38,676 nucleotides of DNA from the NCBI GenBank assembly GCA_003427395.1, contig BFEA01000270.1:415164-453839 (forward strand). Direction: 5' to 3'. Under the pieces are notes generated by a model. It saw nothing but the letters and a program-made list of their open reading frames with translations. It had not been told where the DNA came from and did no database searches. Positions 10,024 to 20,383 of the stretch are shown here, one piece after another. A program made the position numbers and the translations under genes. The first letter of the stretch is position 1. Each line of letters begins with the position of its first letter. Source of the stretch: Chara braunii. Its lineage: Eukaryota; Streptophyta; Charophyceae; Charales; Characeae.

Positions 10024-10823
10024 ATGATAAAAGCACTCCCGAACGCTAAAGTCCAATGCAGAAATGAGTTGTATACCCGACATGCTAGCAACTGGGTGTT
10101 TCATGACGATGCCGCCTACAAGTCAACCAATGACAAAGTAGGATGGATTCGAAAACGCCTGACCTCTCTGAGGGGGAACATGGAGGAAGCGCAAGACCTC
10201 TTCCTACTCCAGCCACTATCAACCTCGACCATCATGGTGGTCTGTCGACACGAAGTGGATAAAAGCAAATTTATGGTTGGCATTCGATACGATGCGACAT
10301 GTCCGAAGTGCGCATTTATCTGTGGTCCCCCCCCAGACAGCAGAAACCTGAGGAAAAAGGGCAACAGATGACGACAAACCATTTTTGGGTGGAATTTCGA
10401 CATGTCCCCATTGAAATCCAAGCTGCAGTGGTCCAAGACTTCGGGGAGAAGTACGATATTATTGATTTCATCGATCCCCTCCCCCCCCACGTGGTGAGAC
10501 GAGAGGACTATCTGATGTTGGCAATCGACCTGCCCGAAGGCCAACCATTCTTGATTGACGATATAATCCCCTTCTGTGTGGGGAACAACAAATTCAAGGT
10601 ACACACGGCCCATAAACTCAGGCCCTGGTGTTTCAAGTGCCAAGCGTATGGACACCTGTACACAGACCTCATATGCCCCCACCACCCGATCAACCAAAAC
10701 AGAGCGACAGGCAGGCTGTCCCAGGACCCCTTTCGGGGCACACATTGGCGCACAGTGGACCCAAGGCACGAAGGGTGGGTCTACATTGACAAAAAGAACG
10801 AGGCAGGCGAGGTGATCGGCTAG
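10024..10823 (+). pseudogene. LINE ORF1, N-terminal part: gag-like domain with zinc knuckle
   Basis: ORF1 proteins bind the element RNA and act as chaperones for target-primed reverse transcription. Two frames (10024-10371 and 10299-10823) are continuous apart from a frameshift near 10292. The second holds HFWVEFRHVPIEIQAA, a pattern typical of the gag-like domain of plant LINE ORF1 (DUF4283-like, inferred), and then a knuckle at about 10627-10680: C-F-K-C-Q-A-Y-G-H, then six residues, then C. That is CX2CX4HX6C, slightly longer than the standard CX2CX4HX4C. A TAG at 10821 lies between VIG and VWDK, and the protein-like frame continues after it. Confidence 0.75.
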
Positions 10824-12949
10824 GTCTGGGACAAACAGGGAGACCCGAATCACCAGTCGAAACCCCCCTCATCATGGGTTCCTCCCAAGACGGTCTGACG
10901 GTAGAATCACATCTGCAGAGTCCTACCCCCCCCAGCCCGGGCACCATGCCTCCTCCCCCCCCCCCCCCCCCGCCATCACCACGGAACCAGCAAACAGGCC
11001 AAATCACCATCTCGAAGGATGGGCTGGGTCCGGATCCGAAAGATTACATGAGTGACCAACCCTTTATAGGGCAGGGCGAATCATCGAGCTCAGCACAGAA
11101 AGGAAAGAAAGAAAAAGGCAGGCCCAAGCGCCTGGGCCAAGATCGCCAACCCCCCCAGCCGATGGCAGAGGGGGTGAGCACAAACATTTTTTCTGCATTA
11201 AGTGTCGAACAAGGGGATGAGGAGCAGCAAAAGGAAAAGGGGCAACATCAAGGGGACGAGGAGCAACAGAAGGAAAAGGGGCAACAGGGTTAATCCGAAG
11301 AAACACAAGGAATGTTGAAGATACAGGAGGGAAACGAGAGCCAACTCCTGGCTGGAACAAAAGACCCATACGATGGGGCCTTGGGTCCCCTCCCAGCAGG
11401 CGACGAAAATCCAATCGTCCTCCCGGAAACACATAACGCAGGCTATATAATCACCCATATTTCGGAGTTGATTATAGAGGGATTACGAACGCGGCACGTG
11501 GACGCACCGCCTGACTTTTCGGAGAGGGCTCAGACCCAACTAATAGCTGCATTGGAAGGCAGCCCGCTAGTTAATCTAGCCCTGGCACAGGGACCTCATC
11601 CTCACATCACATGGACGGACTTCCTCCAACGCCTACACAGAATCTTGGCGGCACATTTCCAGCCCCCTCCCCTTCGTATCGAGGGCAATCTTCAGCCTAC
11701 AGGGAGACAGGGGACCACAAAGCGGGACGCTCCTCAAAACAAAAAGGAGGAAGGAAGGGGGGTGGCAGGGGGGGACAACTCGAAAAAGAGAAAAGGCACA
11801 AGAGGGGAGACACAGTCTGAAACTGATATCTTTCAGGAGGCCTTCGGCCCACAGCCCATGGACACTGAAGAACCGTCGTCCCCTCTCACCCCCCCTCCCG
11901 ATGTGTTGGCAATGGAGGTAGTCAGTCAGGATGAAGCAGCAGCTCCCCCCACATAAATGGGCACAGAACAAAAGCTGCAAGTGATTGCCGATTGGCTTCT
12001 GGAAGGCCTCAAATCACAATATGGGTCAGCCTCTCAGGAATTCTGGGACCGCACTTACATAGAGCTCTTCAGCACGCTGGATCACAGCCCAACAGTAAGG
12101 GGAGTGTTGGAAGAGGGCCCCCCGGCCCATATCTCGTGGCCAAAGATTTTTCAGCGCATTAGACAGATAGTCCAGCTGCGTTTTCACCCACCAAAACAAC
12201 CTCTGGGGGCAGAAGTGGGAGACGGTGAAGGGACGGTGGCACGAACCACACAATCCCCCCCAATACCTTCCCCTCCCGCAGCAGAAGAAACAAAGGAAAA
12301 AAATGAAACAGCGATGGGCCAGCGGGCCGGAAAGCTCAGACAGCTAATAGCGATGGGCCGGTATGAGGCCCCGCTATCCAAAGTGGGGGGGGTGATAGCT
12401 ATCCCCCTTCGTTACGTGGGGGACAAGATGAAGATTGGGCTCACACCGGGACAGAGGGGGTTTCACTCTGCCAGGATGGAGGTTCCCCAACCGCTAGTCC
12501 CTTTCCAGCCTCCGAGACAATGACTTCCAAGAAAAAGCAGAGAACTTCATCAGTAAGAAGTACCCAGTGGGGGCAAAAGCAATGCTAACTCAGTTCGACG
12601 GGGTACAAAGAGTAGCAACGACAAATCTTTTCATTATTTTCGAAGAAGAGAAGACTTCAGACCTGCAGTGGTGCACTCATGGACCTTCACCTCCAACACA
12701 TAAAAACCAACTCTTTTTGGCCCACAGAGGACTTGCACACGTGCCTCACGAGAGTTCTCAGGTATGGACCGTTATGCACGATGGATTGATCCTCGAAATA
12801 GTGGAGAAGAGTGTAAAAAAAAAAAAACATGCAACAATAGGGAAGGATATGGATACTTTGTACTGCAGAAACCCGGAATGGAAGAGTTGTCTGAGAAACG
12901 CAGATCTAGACCTGCGCTCACTGGACGTAAATGGCATCGCTTCATATAA
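10824..12949 (+). pseudogene. LINE ORF1, C-terminal part: proline-rich linker and duplicated 69-residue module
   Basis: Continues ORF1 after a TAG and a C-run frameshift. From 10874 it carries a poly-proline stretch and a repeated acidic motif (GDEEQQKEKGQ, twice). Two related modules follow. Module 1 spans 11462-11668 and module 2 spans 11987-12193. Both are 69 residues and align without gaps, with about 23 identities by hand count. Shared positions include EGL, an F and an R, L--SP-V, GP--HI-W and QR--I---F-PP. The family of this module is unknown to me. In-frame TAA codons at 11291 and 11954 interrupt the frame, and a frameshift lies near 12505. A Lys/Arg-rich tail (SEKRRSRPALTGRKW, ending at 12949) may be the natural C-terminus, overlapping the start of ORF2. 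Confidence 0.65.
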
Positions 12950-13864
12950 CCCCCCAAATGCCAGGTGATATGGGACCAGCTGAGGGGAGTGGGGGTTAGA
13001 ACGTGGCCAGACGTGATCTGCATCCAGGAGACACACCTCCTCGATACTCCTGAGCACCACAGAGCACATTGAAATGTCTGGCCACACCAGTCTTACATAG
13101 CACATGCAATCACACATGCATCGACAGGGGTGACAATTTGGATCCCCCTAGGATCCAGAGTAGAGGTGATAAACTGGGTTGCTAATGAAAAACAGGGTCG
13201 GTGGGTCTCCATTCTGGCTATGCTTGAGCTGGAACTGATATGCATCTTCTGTGTGTACGCCCCCAATACAACGGTGGAAATTGAAGTTTTTTTCAACCAC
13301 CTCATATCCCTTCCACCCCAAGGCATCCTGCTTATCTTTGCGGACGATTTTAACGCGCCACGAGATAGATGGCTAGACAGATGGAACCCACAAGGAAGAT
13401 ATCCTCAATACGTGGACGAAGATGAAAAAAACATCTCCCGTTTTAGCACGGCCCTCTCCCTAATCGACACATACCGCCACCTACACCCAAAGGATCGGGC
13501 CTACACCTGCCTTCGCACCAGCGACCCTATCAGACATACAAAATCCCGCATTGATTTGATCCTAATCTCTCAGGCCATACAAAACGCTCTACAACTCTCG
13601 GCCATATTCTCGCAAAACCCTTATCCGGGGCAAGACCATTGCACATGTGGCGCCATTCTTACCTTCCGTAAGCGGCCCGATCAAGGGTCGGGCTATTTCA
13701 AACTCAATACCTCATTGCTAAAGATCGACGACTTTCGGAACTTCATTAGAAACGTTTGGGCTTATTGGCACAACCAAAAAAACTCCTCTATTCGACAATC
13801 TAATGGTTTACAAATGGCCTTTTTTTTTTGGGCAAAAAATGTAAGGATTATTCTAAAATGGTAG
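12900..13864 (+). pseudogene. LINE ORF2, APE-like endonuclease domain
   Basis: Nicks target DNA to prime reverse transcription. Motifs in order: SLDVNGI start of the fold (about 12918), ICIQETHL with the metal-binding Glu (13016-13039), VYAPNT (about 13256), FADDFNAP (13337-13360, where most LINEs have GDFN), SRIDLILIS (13544) and QDHC (13631, the usual SDH). The fold is therefore complete, although two catalytic neighbourhoods deviate (ADDFN for GDFN, QDH for SDH). A +1 frameshift near 12961 and an in-frame TGA at 13070 break it. The domain ends near 13700 and runs into the linker before the RT. Confidence 0.85.
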
Positions 13865-14632
13865 CCAACCAATGGTACTCTCGGGAAATGGAAATCCACA
13901 ACCAACTTCATAACCTGGTCACCCAGAACAATTCAGCGGAGCACACGAACGACATTCAGAAACTAAAAGACCAACCGTTACATTATGCCCAGTATAGATG
14001 GCAAGGAGTCGGAATCAGAGGTAAGCTTGCGAAATGGACCACTGAAGGAACAATGGATTCACAATTCTTTAGTCTCGCATCAATCAAAGCCCATCGCACG
14101 ACGATGGAGGCACTTCTCAATCCTACGACAGACGAGTTGGCCACGACCACGGCACATTGTGTAAAGATAGCCAGAACCTTTTACCAAGACCTCTTCTCAT
14201 CCCAGATCCCTCAGCCACAGGACCCCTGCCGCTTAGCAGAAGTGGAGGGGTTCGTAGACCACATGGAGGGACGCCTTTCGGCGGAGCAGATGGAACGGAT
14301 AGAAGACAAAATAAGGAAGAGATCTGGACCGCGCTAATGCAGATGGAAGAGGAAAAGACCTCGGGGATTGATGGTTTCCCAAAAGAGCTTTGGGAAACTA
14401 TGCGGCCGCACCTTTCTGATGATTTGATGCAATTCTATGAGGAAGTCTGGAGCACAGGAGAGATGGGGGAAATGCTGGGGCAAGGAGTGCTCTCTTTGCT
14501 TCACAAAAAAAGAGACAGAATGAATATACGCAAGCACCGCCCGATCACCCTCCCGACAGTGGTCTACAAGATGTTATCCAAGGCGCTCGCCAATCGCATA
14601 ATCGAAGTGGCGGAAGACTTGATGCACCCATC
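13828..14632 (+). pseudogene. LINE ORF2, RT fingers (5' part, cut by the Penelope-like insertion)
   Basis: Continues ORF2 in a new frame from 13828 and shifts again near 14320. The linker is rich in charged residues. The RT begins with EEKTSGIDGFPKELW (about 14347) and has LSLLHKKRD and IRKHRPITLPTVVYKMLSKA, the typical LINE RT blocks 1-2 (P-G-D-G and N-R-P-I-S-L equivalents). Coding stops at DLMHPS (14632), where the Penelope-like element begins. The next LINE residues, QTGLIRNRN, are at 20390. Confidence 0.85.
14625..14632 (+). repeat. Target-site duplication, left copy (CACCCATC)
   Basis: The same octamer lies at 20384-20391, directly after the element. Removing one copy plus the insert restores the LINE frame (M-H-P-S-Q-T-G). 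Confidence 0.85.
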
Positions 14633-14714
14633 CATTTTGGCCTCATTTATATGTACAACTTCGGGGCATCTATCCATTTTGGCCTCATTTATATGTACAA
14701 CTTCGGGGCATCTA
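14631..14714 (+). repeat. Two exact 42-bp tandem units at the element's left end
   Basis: TCCATTTTGGCCTCATTTAT starts both units (14631 and 14673). Such partial tandem starts are typical of Penelope-like insertions and probably arise during integration by template switching. Confidence 0.9.
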
Positions 14715-15524
14715 GGGGGGGGTACGAAATGGAGTAAGAAAGTGCTGGTCATATTCGGCTCGAGATACGCTTCCTGCATAGTGGCATCTGTGGAGGGGTA
14801 TGAAATCACACAGTAGTCGAGATATGCCTGCAGCATAGAGGCATATGTGGAGTGGTACGAAATCATACAGTGGTCGAGCACATAAGGATGAAGATTTTTG
14901 GATGCCGCGCGTTTTGATACTACGACTACAGACATTGAGGAAGGGACTGAGAAGCGTGCCACACAGCTGGAGTTGTCAGNCCGCGCGTTTTGATACTACG
15001 ACTACAGACATTGAGGAAGGGACTGAGAAGCGTGCCACACAGCTGGAGTTGTCAGGATGCAAGTGCAGGGTACAAGCAGTTGAGCTTGGTCATGGTACTA
15101 CGTGCACCACGCTCTCCAACCAGTAGGAGGGCTTGGCCTATTATGAACAGGAAATCGATACGCACCGGGCCTGCGAGATCACCTGATCAAACGTCGCAGT
15201 AAATGGCTCGTACGAGACCAGAATTACGCGCTCGATTCAACGTTTTATTTTATTTTTATTTTTGTTCTGAGTATTTTCTGAGTTTATTATGTTTGATGAA
15301 AGTTTTTTAGTATTTCAAATTTTTTACTCGGAACTAGCTAGAGACTGATATACGATGCTTACGATAGCCTAGGACTAGTATATAGTAAGTGAAGCGGTCG
15401 ACGTCCGCATTCAGTCTGAGCGGTGAGGGAGTAGAAGGACTGTGTGGCGGTGTGTTTGCCACCTTAACGATGTATTCTTTTCCCGCGATATTAAAGCTCC
15501 AGGATACATTGTTATTATAAGTAT
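14681..15524 (+). repeat. Pseudo-LTR, 5' copy
   Basis: Direct repeat of 19615-20382. Corresponding stretches differ by scattered substitutions. This copy is about 75 bp longer because of a duplication around the N at 14980; without that the lengths agree within a few bases. It contains two or three related subunits of about 57-76 bp with the core GGCATC-GTGGAGGGGTAYGAAAT. Confidence 0.93.
14905..15055. other. Probable assembly duplication around a single N
   Basis: 14905-14979 (75 bp) is repeated exactly at 14981-15055 with one N between. The 3' pseudo-LTR has the segment once (from 19842). An exact overlap at an N is what a failed contig merge leaves. Confidence 0.8.
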
Positions 15525-15885
15525 GCTCGTTGAACTAGTGAAACGACCTTGCAGTAATGCTTGGGAACGCTTCACTAGTGCCTCACGCATCTTGGCTAAG
15601 AGAGTAGCATTGCCATCGTCGCATGTTTTTCACTCGACGACCATAGCGGGAGAGCTTTTAGAATCATTCTTGATTCTAATTATTCTTATCGTTATTATTT
15701 CAAATTCTCATTATCTTTATTGGTATCGTTGTCATTTATTATCACAACACCGTGATTGGGAGAGCGTAGTATCCTATACCAGGCTCGAGCAACTTGTATC
15801 TTGGATTCGTAATTGGCTTTCTTGCTGTGTGTCAGCGCTCTCTCTCCTATTCGTTCCTCGGTGAGTCCTATCAAGCGGTGCAAGT
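15525..15885 (+). other. Penelope-like element leader
   Basis: Between pseudo-LTR and first ORF. A short inverted repeat (CTAGTGAA at about 15535 and TTCACTAG at about 15571) could form a hairpin. The 140-codon frame crossing it is strongly hydrophobic and partly in the pseudo-LTR, so I do not call it a gene. Confidence 0.5.
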
Positions 15886-16812
15886 GTGACATGTTCAAAC
15901 AAGAAGGACAAGAAGAAGAACAACATTGAGGTCGAAGCGAGTGAAGAGCGGATTAAGTCGTGGATTTCGAGTGCATTTGGGACATCACTGAAGAAGATCA
16001 ATCATAAGTTGGAAGAAACGGAGAAGATGAAGAAGAAGATCGTGGAGCTCGAGGCGGGAGTAAAAGGAAAAGAGAAGGGGAGTGGGAGTAGTGAAAAAAG
16101 AAAAAGGGCGGTGAATTCACCTGCGCTTAGCAGGGTGAAATCAAAACCCCGGAGCGGTGGCGTCAAGGTACGTCAGCCTCGTATTATGATCTCATCGGAT
16201 GAAGAAGATCATAGAGGGAAGGAGAGAACCTCAAATGAAAATGGTCGGAAACAGGCCGGGTGAGATAATCGATTGGATGAGATTTTGAACTTACTCGGCG
16301 CATTGGTAAAGAAAACCAACGTCAAGGAGGAGGCTGGAACGGAGGTTGTCGGAAAAGAGACATGCGCAAATCAACACGGAGGTAAAACACAACAGTTTGG
16401 AGGAGCAAAAAAGCAACGAAGAGAAAGAGGATGGAGAAATGAGTGGATCGGCCGCTGAGGCCGAGGAGGAAGAAAAATGGACGAAGGATGGTGACGTGAT
16501 TGAATATATGAAGGGGAGGCTCGATCGATACATGGGTATGACATACAAGGAGGTGCGCACGCTGTGCAACAACCGTGGTTTGAAGTGCGCAAGAAAGGAT
16601 AAGGGAGTATGAGAGCTCGCGAAACAGGACACCGAGCAGTACACCAAGCTTGTTAACAAGAAGGAAGAAGAAGATACGACTCCTTCAGAGCCCTCCGACG
16701 AGGACGAAGCTGACCAGACCTCCGATGAAGAAGACGATGTCTTGGAGAACCGATTTGGAAATCGAAGAGGGTTTGGCCGAGAACCTTCCGGCGATTGTCG
16801 AGGTTACTGAAA
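15886..16812 (+). pseudogene. Penelope-like element ORF1: coiled-coil/acidic protein with SAP-like domain
   Basis: The first frame starts with a Lys/Glu-rich segment (EERIKSW, then KINHKLEETEKMKKKIVELE), a likely coiled coil. A basic region (KRKRAVNSPALSRVKSKPR) and an acidic one follow. After a TGA (16261) and a frameshift near 16345, the frame from 16346 has MTYKEVRTLCNNRGLKC, then ARKDKG-V, a TGA (16610), and ELAKQD. This fits a SAP domain (helix, LxxLCxxxGL, then K---L---L), a small DNA- or RNA-binding fold. A Ser/Asp/Glu-rich tail (PSEPSDEDEADQTSDEEDD) continues in frame to 16812. A nucleic-acid-binding accessory protein for the element is the likely role. The SAP call rests on pattern only. 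Confidence 0.6.
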
Positions 16813-16921
16813 TTTGATTCCCAAGGGGATTGCAATGTTGGATCCTATAGAAGTGAGATCGATAAGTTATTCCGGATCGTGGTATTGTGGGGTTGCTTCA
16901 AAGGGTTTTTGAACTAGGGTC

Positions 16922-17452
16922 GTACATATATAAAATACTGGTTAGCTGGGCGAAACCGATCTGACGAGATTGATAGATGGGGATAAATGCGTATATGTTA
17001 TGATTTCACCTTTCTTTAGAGCCACATACGTCGGGCAGACGGGGAGAGAATTCTTAGATAGATGGAAGGAACACTTCAGGGATTCAAGAAAGAAGCCTGT
17101 GTCGAAAGTACACAAGTGGTTGGAGAAGAAAGGTTGTCATACGTATGCGATTATTCCGATTTGGTTTGGAGAGAAATCGGAATTGCTTGAAATGGTAAAG
17201 TACGTGATTGAACATGAAAATCCTGGGTTGAATACCAGGAAGCACAAACCACGATTTAGACCTCGTAGATCTAGAAAGAAGAATAAGGACACAATACAGG
17301 TTGTGAATGAATGAAGGCTATTAACGTTCTCGTCTTCTGATGTTGATATTGAGTGCTCCACTGATCTGATGAGAATTCTTCGATCAGCAAAAGGGAAACG
17401 AAGACCGATCACAGTAATGAATAATCCGAGCAACCGTTGGAAATTCTGACGA
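16922..17452 (+). pseudogene. GIY-YIG endonuclease domain of the Penelope-like element
   Basis: Cuts DNA for integration. In the frame from 16970, GIY is represented by CVYVMI (residues 7-12) and YIG by TYVGQTG (19-25). They are followed by R31, H35, a KWLEKKGCHTY segment, the Glu-containing helix SELLEMVKYVIEHE (70-83) and N-P-G-L-N (84-88). That is the full motif set of the family. Most PLE endonucleases also carry a CCHH zinc motif; I cannot assemble one here, as reported for Chlamys. The domain lies before the RT, in the same frame as the linker. TGA codons at 17312 and 17450 interrupt that frame. The likely start lies near 16920, where the frame is already broken. Confidence 0.85.
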
Positions 17453-19496
17453 TTGATAAAACTTGTATATGGATCCAGTAAAATTTGCATTAATGGATGT
17501 AAATTGTTACTAAAGGATGCGAAAACCCAGATTGAAAAAGGCGGTGAATGGACAATTGAATGCTTGGTGAAAACGAAATCAAACGCTGATCGAAACAAGT
17601 CAGAGATCCTTTCATTATTACGAGCCCCTTGGAAACGTAAGGAGTTAAAATGGAAAAACACAGATGTATTATTCAAATATGTGAATGAAATGAAATGCAT
17701 CGAAAATAAAAAAGGACGACAGATCCTGCGAGGTATCTTGTCCACCGAGATCAAACGGCGAATTGGGATCAATCCCAGGATGCGATTGGCTGTAAAAGTA
17801 CCATTTAGCGAACAAAATGATAAGAAGGAAATTAGAAGTGCAATGTGTGATTGGGTTGAGGATAAAGTGTCTTTGACGTCATTAAGTCGCCTGATGTAGA
17901 AAAGGCTTCACATGGTCTTCACAAAAGCAAAGACCATTGCGAACCTCCTGCATAATCATAAACACGCCGCAAAAAGCGAGGGTACGTGTTTATGCGGAGA
18001 ATTCGACCTGCCCAAAGTACAAGGGCATGTCCAGGTCAGACTGCATGATATCCCTGACATTCACCCCTCCCTACACAACTCACGAAATGTCCCGAATCCC
18101 GATAAATTATGTTGCTTGAATGACATTGAGATTGCTTGCAATGATGCGATCGACCCCTTGAAGAAAGCTGGGATTGTTAATCCACATGAAAGAATCAAGA
18201 TACCAAGTTTGAAGATTCGCGAGCATAAAGTTGACAGAAATGAGAAGGTTGTTCTGGTTGAGTATGTCAAAGGAGTAAAAAATGCATTCAAGGGACTCGT
18301 CTTTTCACCTCTTGATAGAAATCCAGGTAACACTTTGGTAGAATGTCCTTGGCTCTACTGTCAAGGGATGAAAACGACTTTCAATTTGAATGGCAAGTAT
18401 AAGAAAGTCGGCGATTCGGAAATCCAGATATTAAGGCGAATGAGACAACAATTTCAGGAAAAGAAGTTGAACAGGATCATGAGCTTGAACAGGGATGGGA
18501 AAATTCAGGATGTCTTCATCATGAGCAAACAGAAAGATCTATCGAAAAAAAAACTTATTTGTCCATCTTATCAGAGCCCGTTGAGATCAGCCACCAGGAT
18601 CCTATCGAAAGCATTCAATGAGATGATTCGATCCTCAAAGAAGGAACATTTCAATATGATCGCTACTCGAGACCTGAAACATGGTATCGAGCAGGCGAAT
18701 GAGAAGGCTAGAAAAGGTGGGAATGACTTCAGGATCATAGTACGTTCCTTTGATATAAAGGAATACGTTCCTTTGATATAAAGGAAATGTTCACTATGAT
18801 CCCCCATGATGACATCAGAAAAGTCGTGAAATGGATAATGGAAGAATTCCGTAACAACGGAAAAAATTGGATCAGGGTGAAACTGAGAGGCAAAGGAGCC
18901 AAGTTCGCAAAATCCGCAGGCGAGGGCGGATGGAAATCAATAAGATTAACTGATCTTGTGAAAATGACCGATTTTTTGCTCAAAAATGTGTTTTTCAAGT
19001 CATTAGGCAAGATCTTCAAACAGGACACTGGCATACCAATGGGTGGGCATGCTAGCCCCTCGTTGGCTTGCTTAGTTTGCATGTTTTCTGAGAACGCTTA
19101 TTTAAAATCACTTGTTACCAAAGAAAACTCGTATGTGGAAAAAGGTTCATTGATGATTTGCTTTTGATTACCTGGTAGAAGAATAACGCGAAGAAAAAGA
19201 TAAAAATTGAGCAGAGGATTGAAAGAATTAACACCTGCTACAACAACAATCTGATCTTGGAACGAACCGATGATGGTTCGAATGTAGTGGATTTCCTCGA
19301 AACTAGAGTTCTGGTCACCGAACATCCGGATGAGATACACTGCATTCACAAATTCAAGAATTTTGATACAATCTGGAGCAAACAAGAACACAAGATTATT
19401 ATTATTCGAAATCATGGTTCCTACAGCTCCAAGGAACAGAAGATTGCCTTCGTGATTGAGACACTACACCGGATAAATGCAAATACGTCAGCATAA
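17453..19496 (+). pseudogene. CxC linker and reverse transcriptase of the Penelope-like element
   Basis: Copies the element RNA at nicked DNA; related to telomerase RT. After a basic linker and an in-frame TAG (17897), the frame from 17912 shows LLHNHKHAAKSEGTCLCGEF: the CxC motif (17987-17995). The RT core follows. SFDIKEMFTMIPHDDI (about 18750-18816) has the first catalytic Asp; a 23-bp tandem duplication at 18750-18795 shifts the frame there. QDTGIPMGGHASPSLACL (19021-19074) is the next block. The catalytic FIDD (19146-19157) lies after a one-base frameshift at about 19141. NVVDFLETRVLV and a conserved HKFKNFDTIW segment end the domain. A TAG at 19176 is also in frame. The stretch between 18833 and 18960 may be the insertion-in-fingers region of the clade, but I cannot confirm it. 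Confidence 0.85.
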
Positions 19497-19614
19497 GGAA
19501 CACTGCTGATGAGCCTGATAACTTTCCACAGAGAATTAATATCGCTCGATTATCCGAGTGAGATTTTTTTGAATGGACTGGAGAAGATGGCACATAGGGT
19601 GGGAGGGAGGGCTT

Positions 19615-20382
19615 GGCCTGATTTATATGTACAACTTCAGGGCATCTACGGGGGGGTACGAAATGGAGTAAGAAAGTGTTGGTCATATTCGACTCGAGAT
19701 ACGCCTGCTGCATAGTGGCATCTGTGGAGGGGTATGAAATCACACAATAGTTGAGATATGCCTGCAGCATAGAGGCATCGGTGGAGGGGTACGAAATCAT
19801 ACAGTGGTCGAGCACACGAGGATGAAGATTTTTGGATGCCGCGCGTTTTGATACTACGACTACAGACATTGAGGAAGGGACTGAGAAGCGTGCCACACAG
19901 CTGGAGTTGTCAGGATGCAAGTGCAGGGTACAAACAGTTGAGCTTGGTCAGGGTACTACGTGCACCACACTCTCCAACCAGCAGGAGGGCTTGACCTATT
20001 ATGAACAGGAAATCGATACGCACCGGGCCTGCGGGATCACCTGATCAAACGTCGCAGTAAGCGGCTCATACGAGACCAGAATTACGCGTTTGATTCAACG
20101 TTTTATTTTATTTTTATTTTTGTTCTGAGTATTTTCTGAGTTTATTGTGTTTGATTAAAGTTTTTTGGTATTTCAAGTTTTTTACTCGGAACCAGCTAGA
20201 GACTGGTATACGGTGCTTACGATAGCCTAGGACTAGTATATAGTAAGTGAAGCGGCCGACGTCCGCATTCAGTCTGAGCGGTGAAGGAGTAGAAGGACTG
20301 TGTGGCGGTGTGTTTGCCACCTTAACGATGTATTCTTTTTCTGCGATATTAAAGCTCCAGGATACATTGTTATTATGAGTAT
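19615..20382 (+). repeat. Pseudo-LTR, 3' copy
   Basis: Direct repeat of 14681-15524, followed by the right target duplication. Related units with GGCATC start at 19641, 19717 and 19774. The 172-codon minus-strand frame here (19402-19920) is an antisense shadow of these repeats. A T/A-rich stretch (20098-20125) follows the GC-rich part. Confidence 0.93.
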
Positions 20383-20383
20383 A

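Larger units (their letters stand above)
14633..20383 (+). mobile_element. Penelope-like retroelement with N-terminal GIY-YIG (Chlamys/Naiad type)
   Basis: Complete but inactive copy of about 5.75 kb inside the LINE RT. Order: a 42-bp tandem start, direct pseudo-LTR (14681-15524), leader, ORF1 with a SAP-like domain, GIY-YIG endonuclease, CxC linker, RT, and second pseudo-LTR (19615-20382). An 8-bp target duplication flanks it. Canonical Penelope elements carry GIY-YIG after the RT. The reverse order with a CxC linker defines the N-terminal-EN clade described in green algae, spike mosses, slime moulds (Chlamys) and invertebrates (Naiad). No hammerhead is found in the pseudo-LTRs, as reported for that clade. 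The ORFs carry several stops and frameshifts. Confidence 0.87.

Noticed and set aside
17366-17400. CTGATGAG inside the Penelope-like element, a possible hammerhead core
   Set aside because: No complementary stem II before the downstream GAAAC-like sequence, and it lies in the protein-coding part.
16261-17452. In-frame TGA codons as selenocysteine sites, as known in some Naiad elements
   Set aside because: There is no SECIS-like structure I can see, TAG and TAA also occur in frame, and frameshifts show the copy is decayed.
19506-19530. CTGATGAG near the end of the PLE RT region
   Set aside because: No stem II and no GAAA at the right distance.
19402-19920. 172-codon minus-strand ORF across the 3' pseudo-LTR
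   Set aside because: Its internal repeats simply mirror the tandem boxes of the pseudo-LTR; the same frame is broken or altered in the 5' copy.
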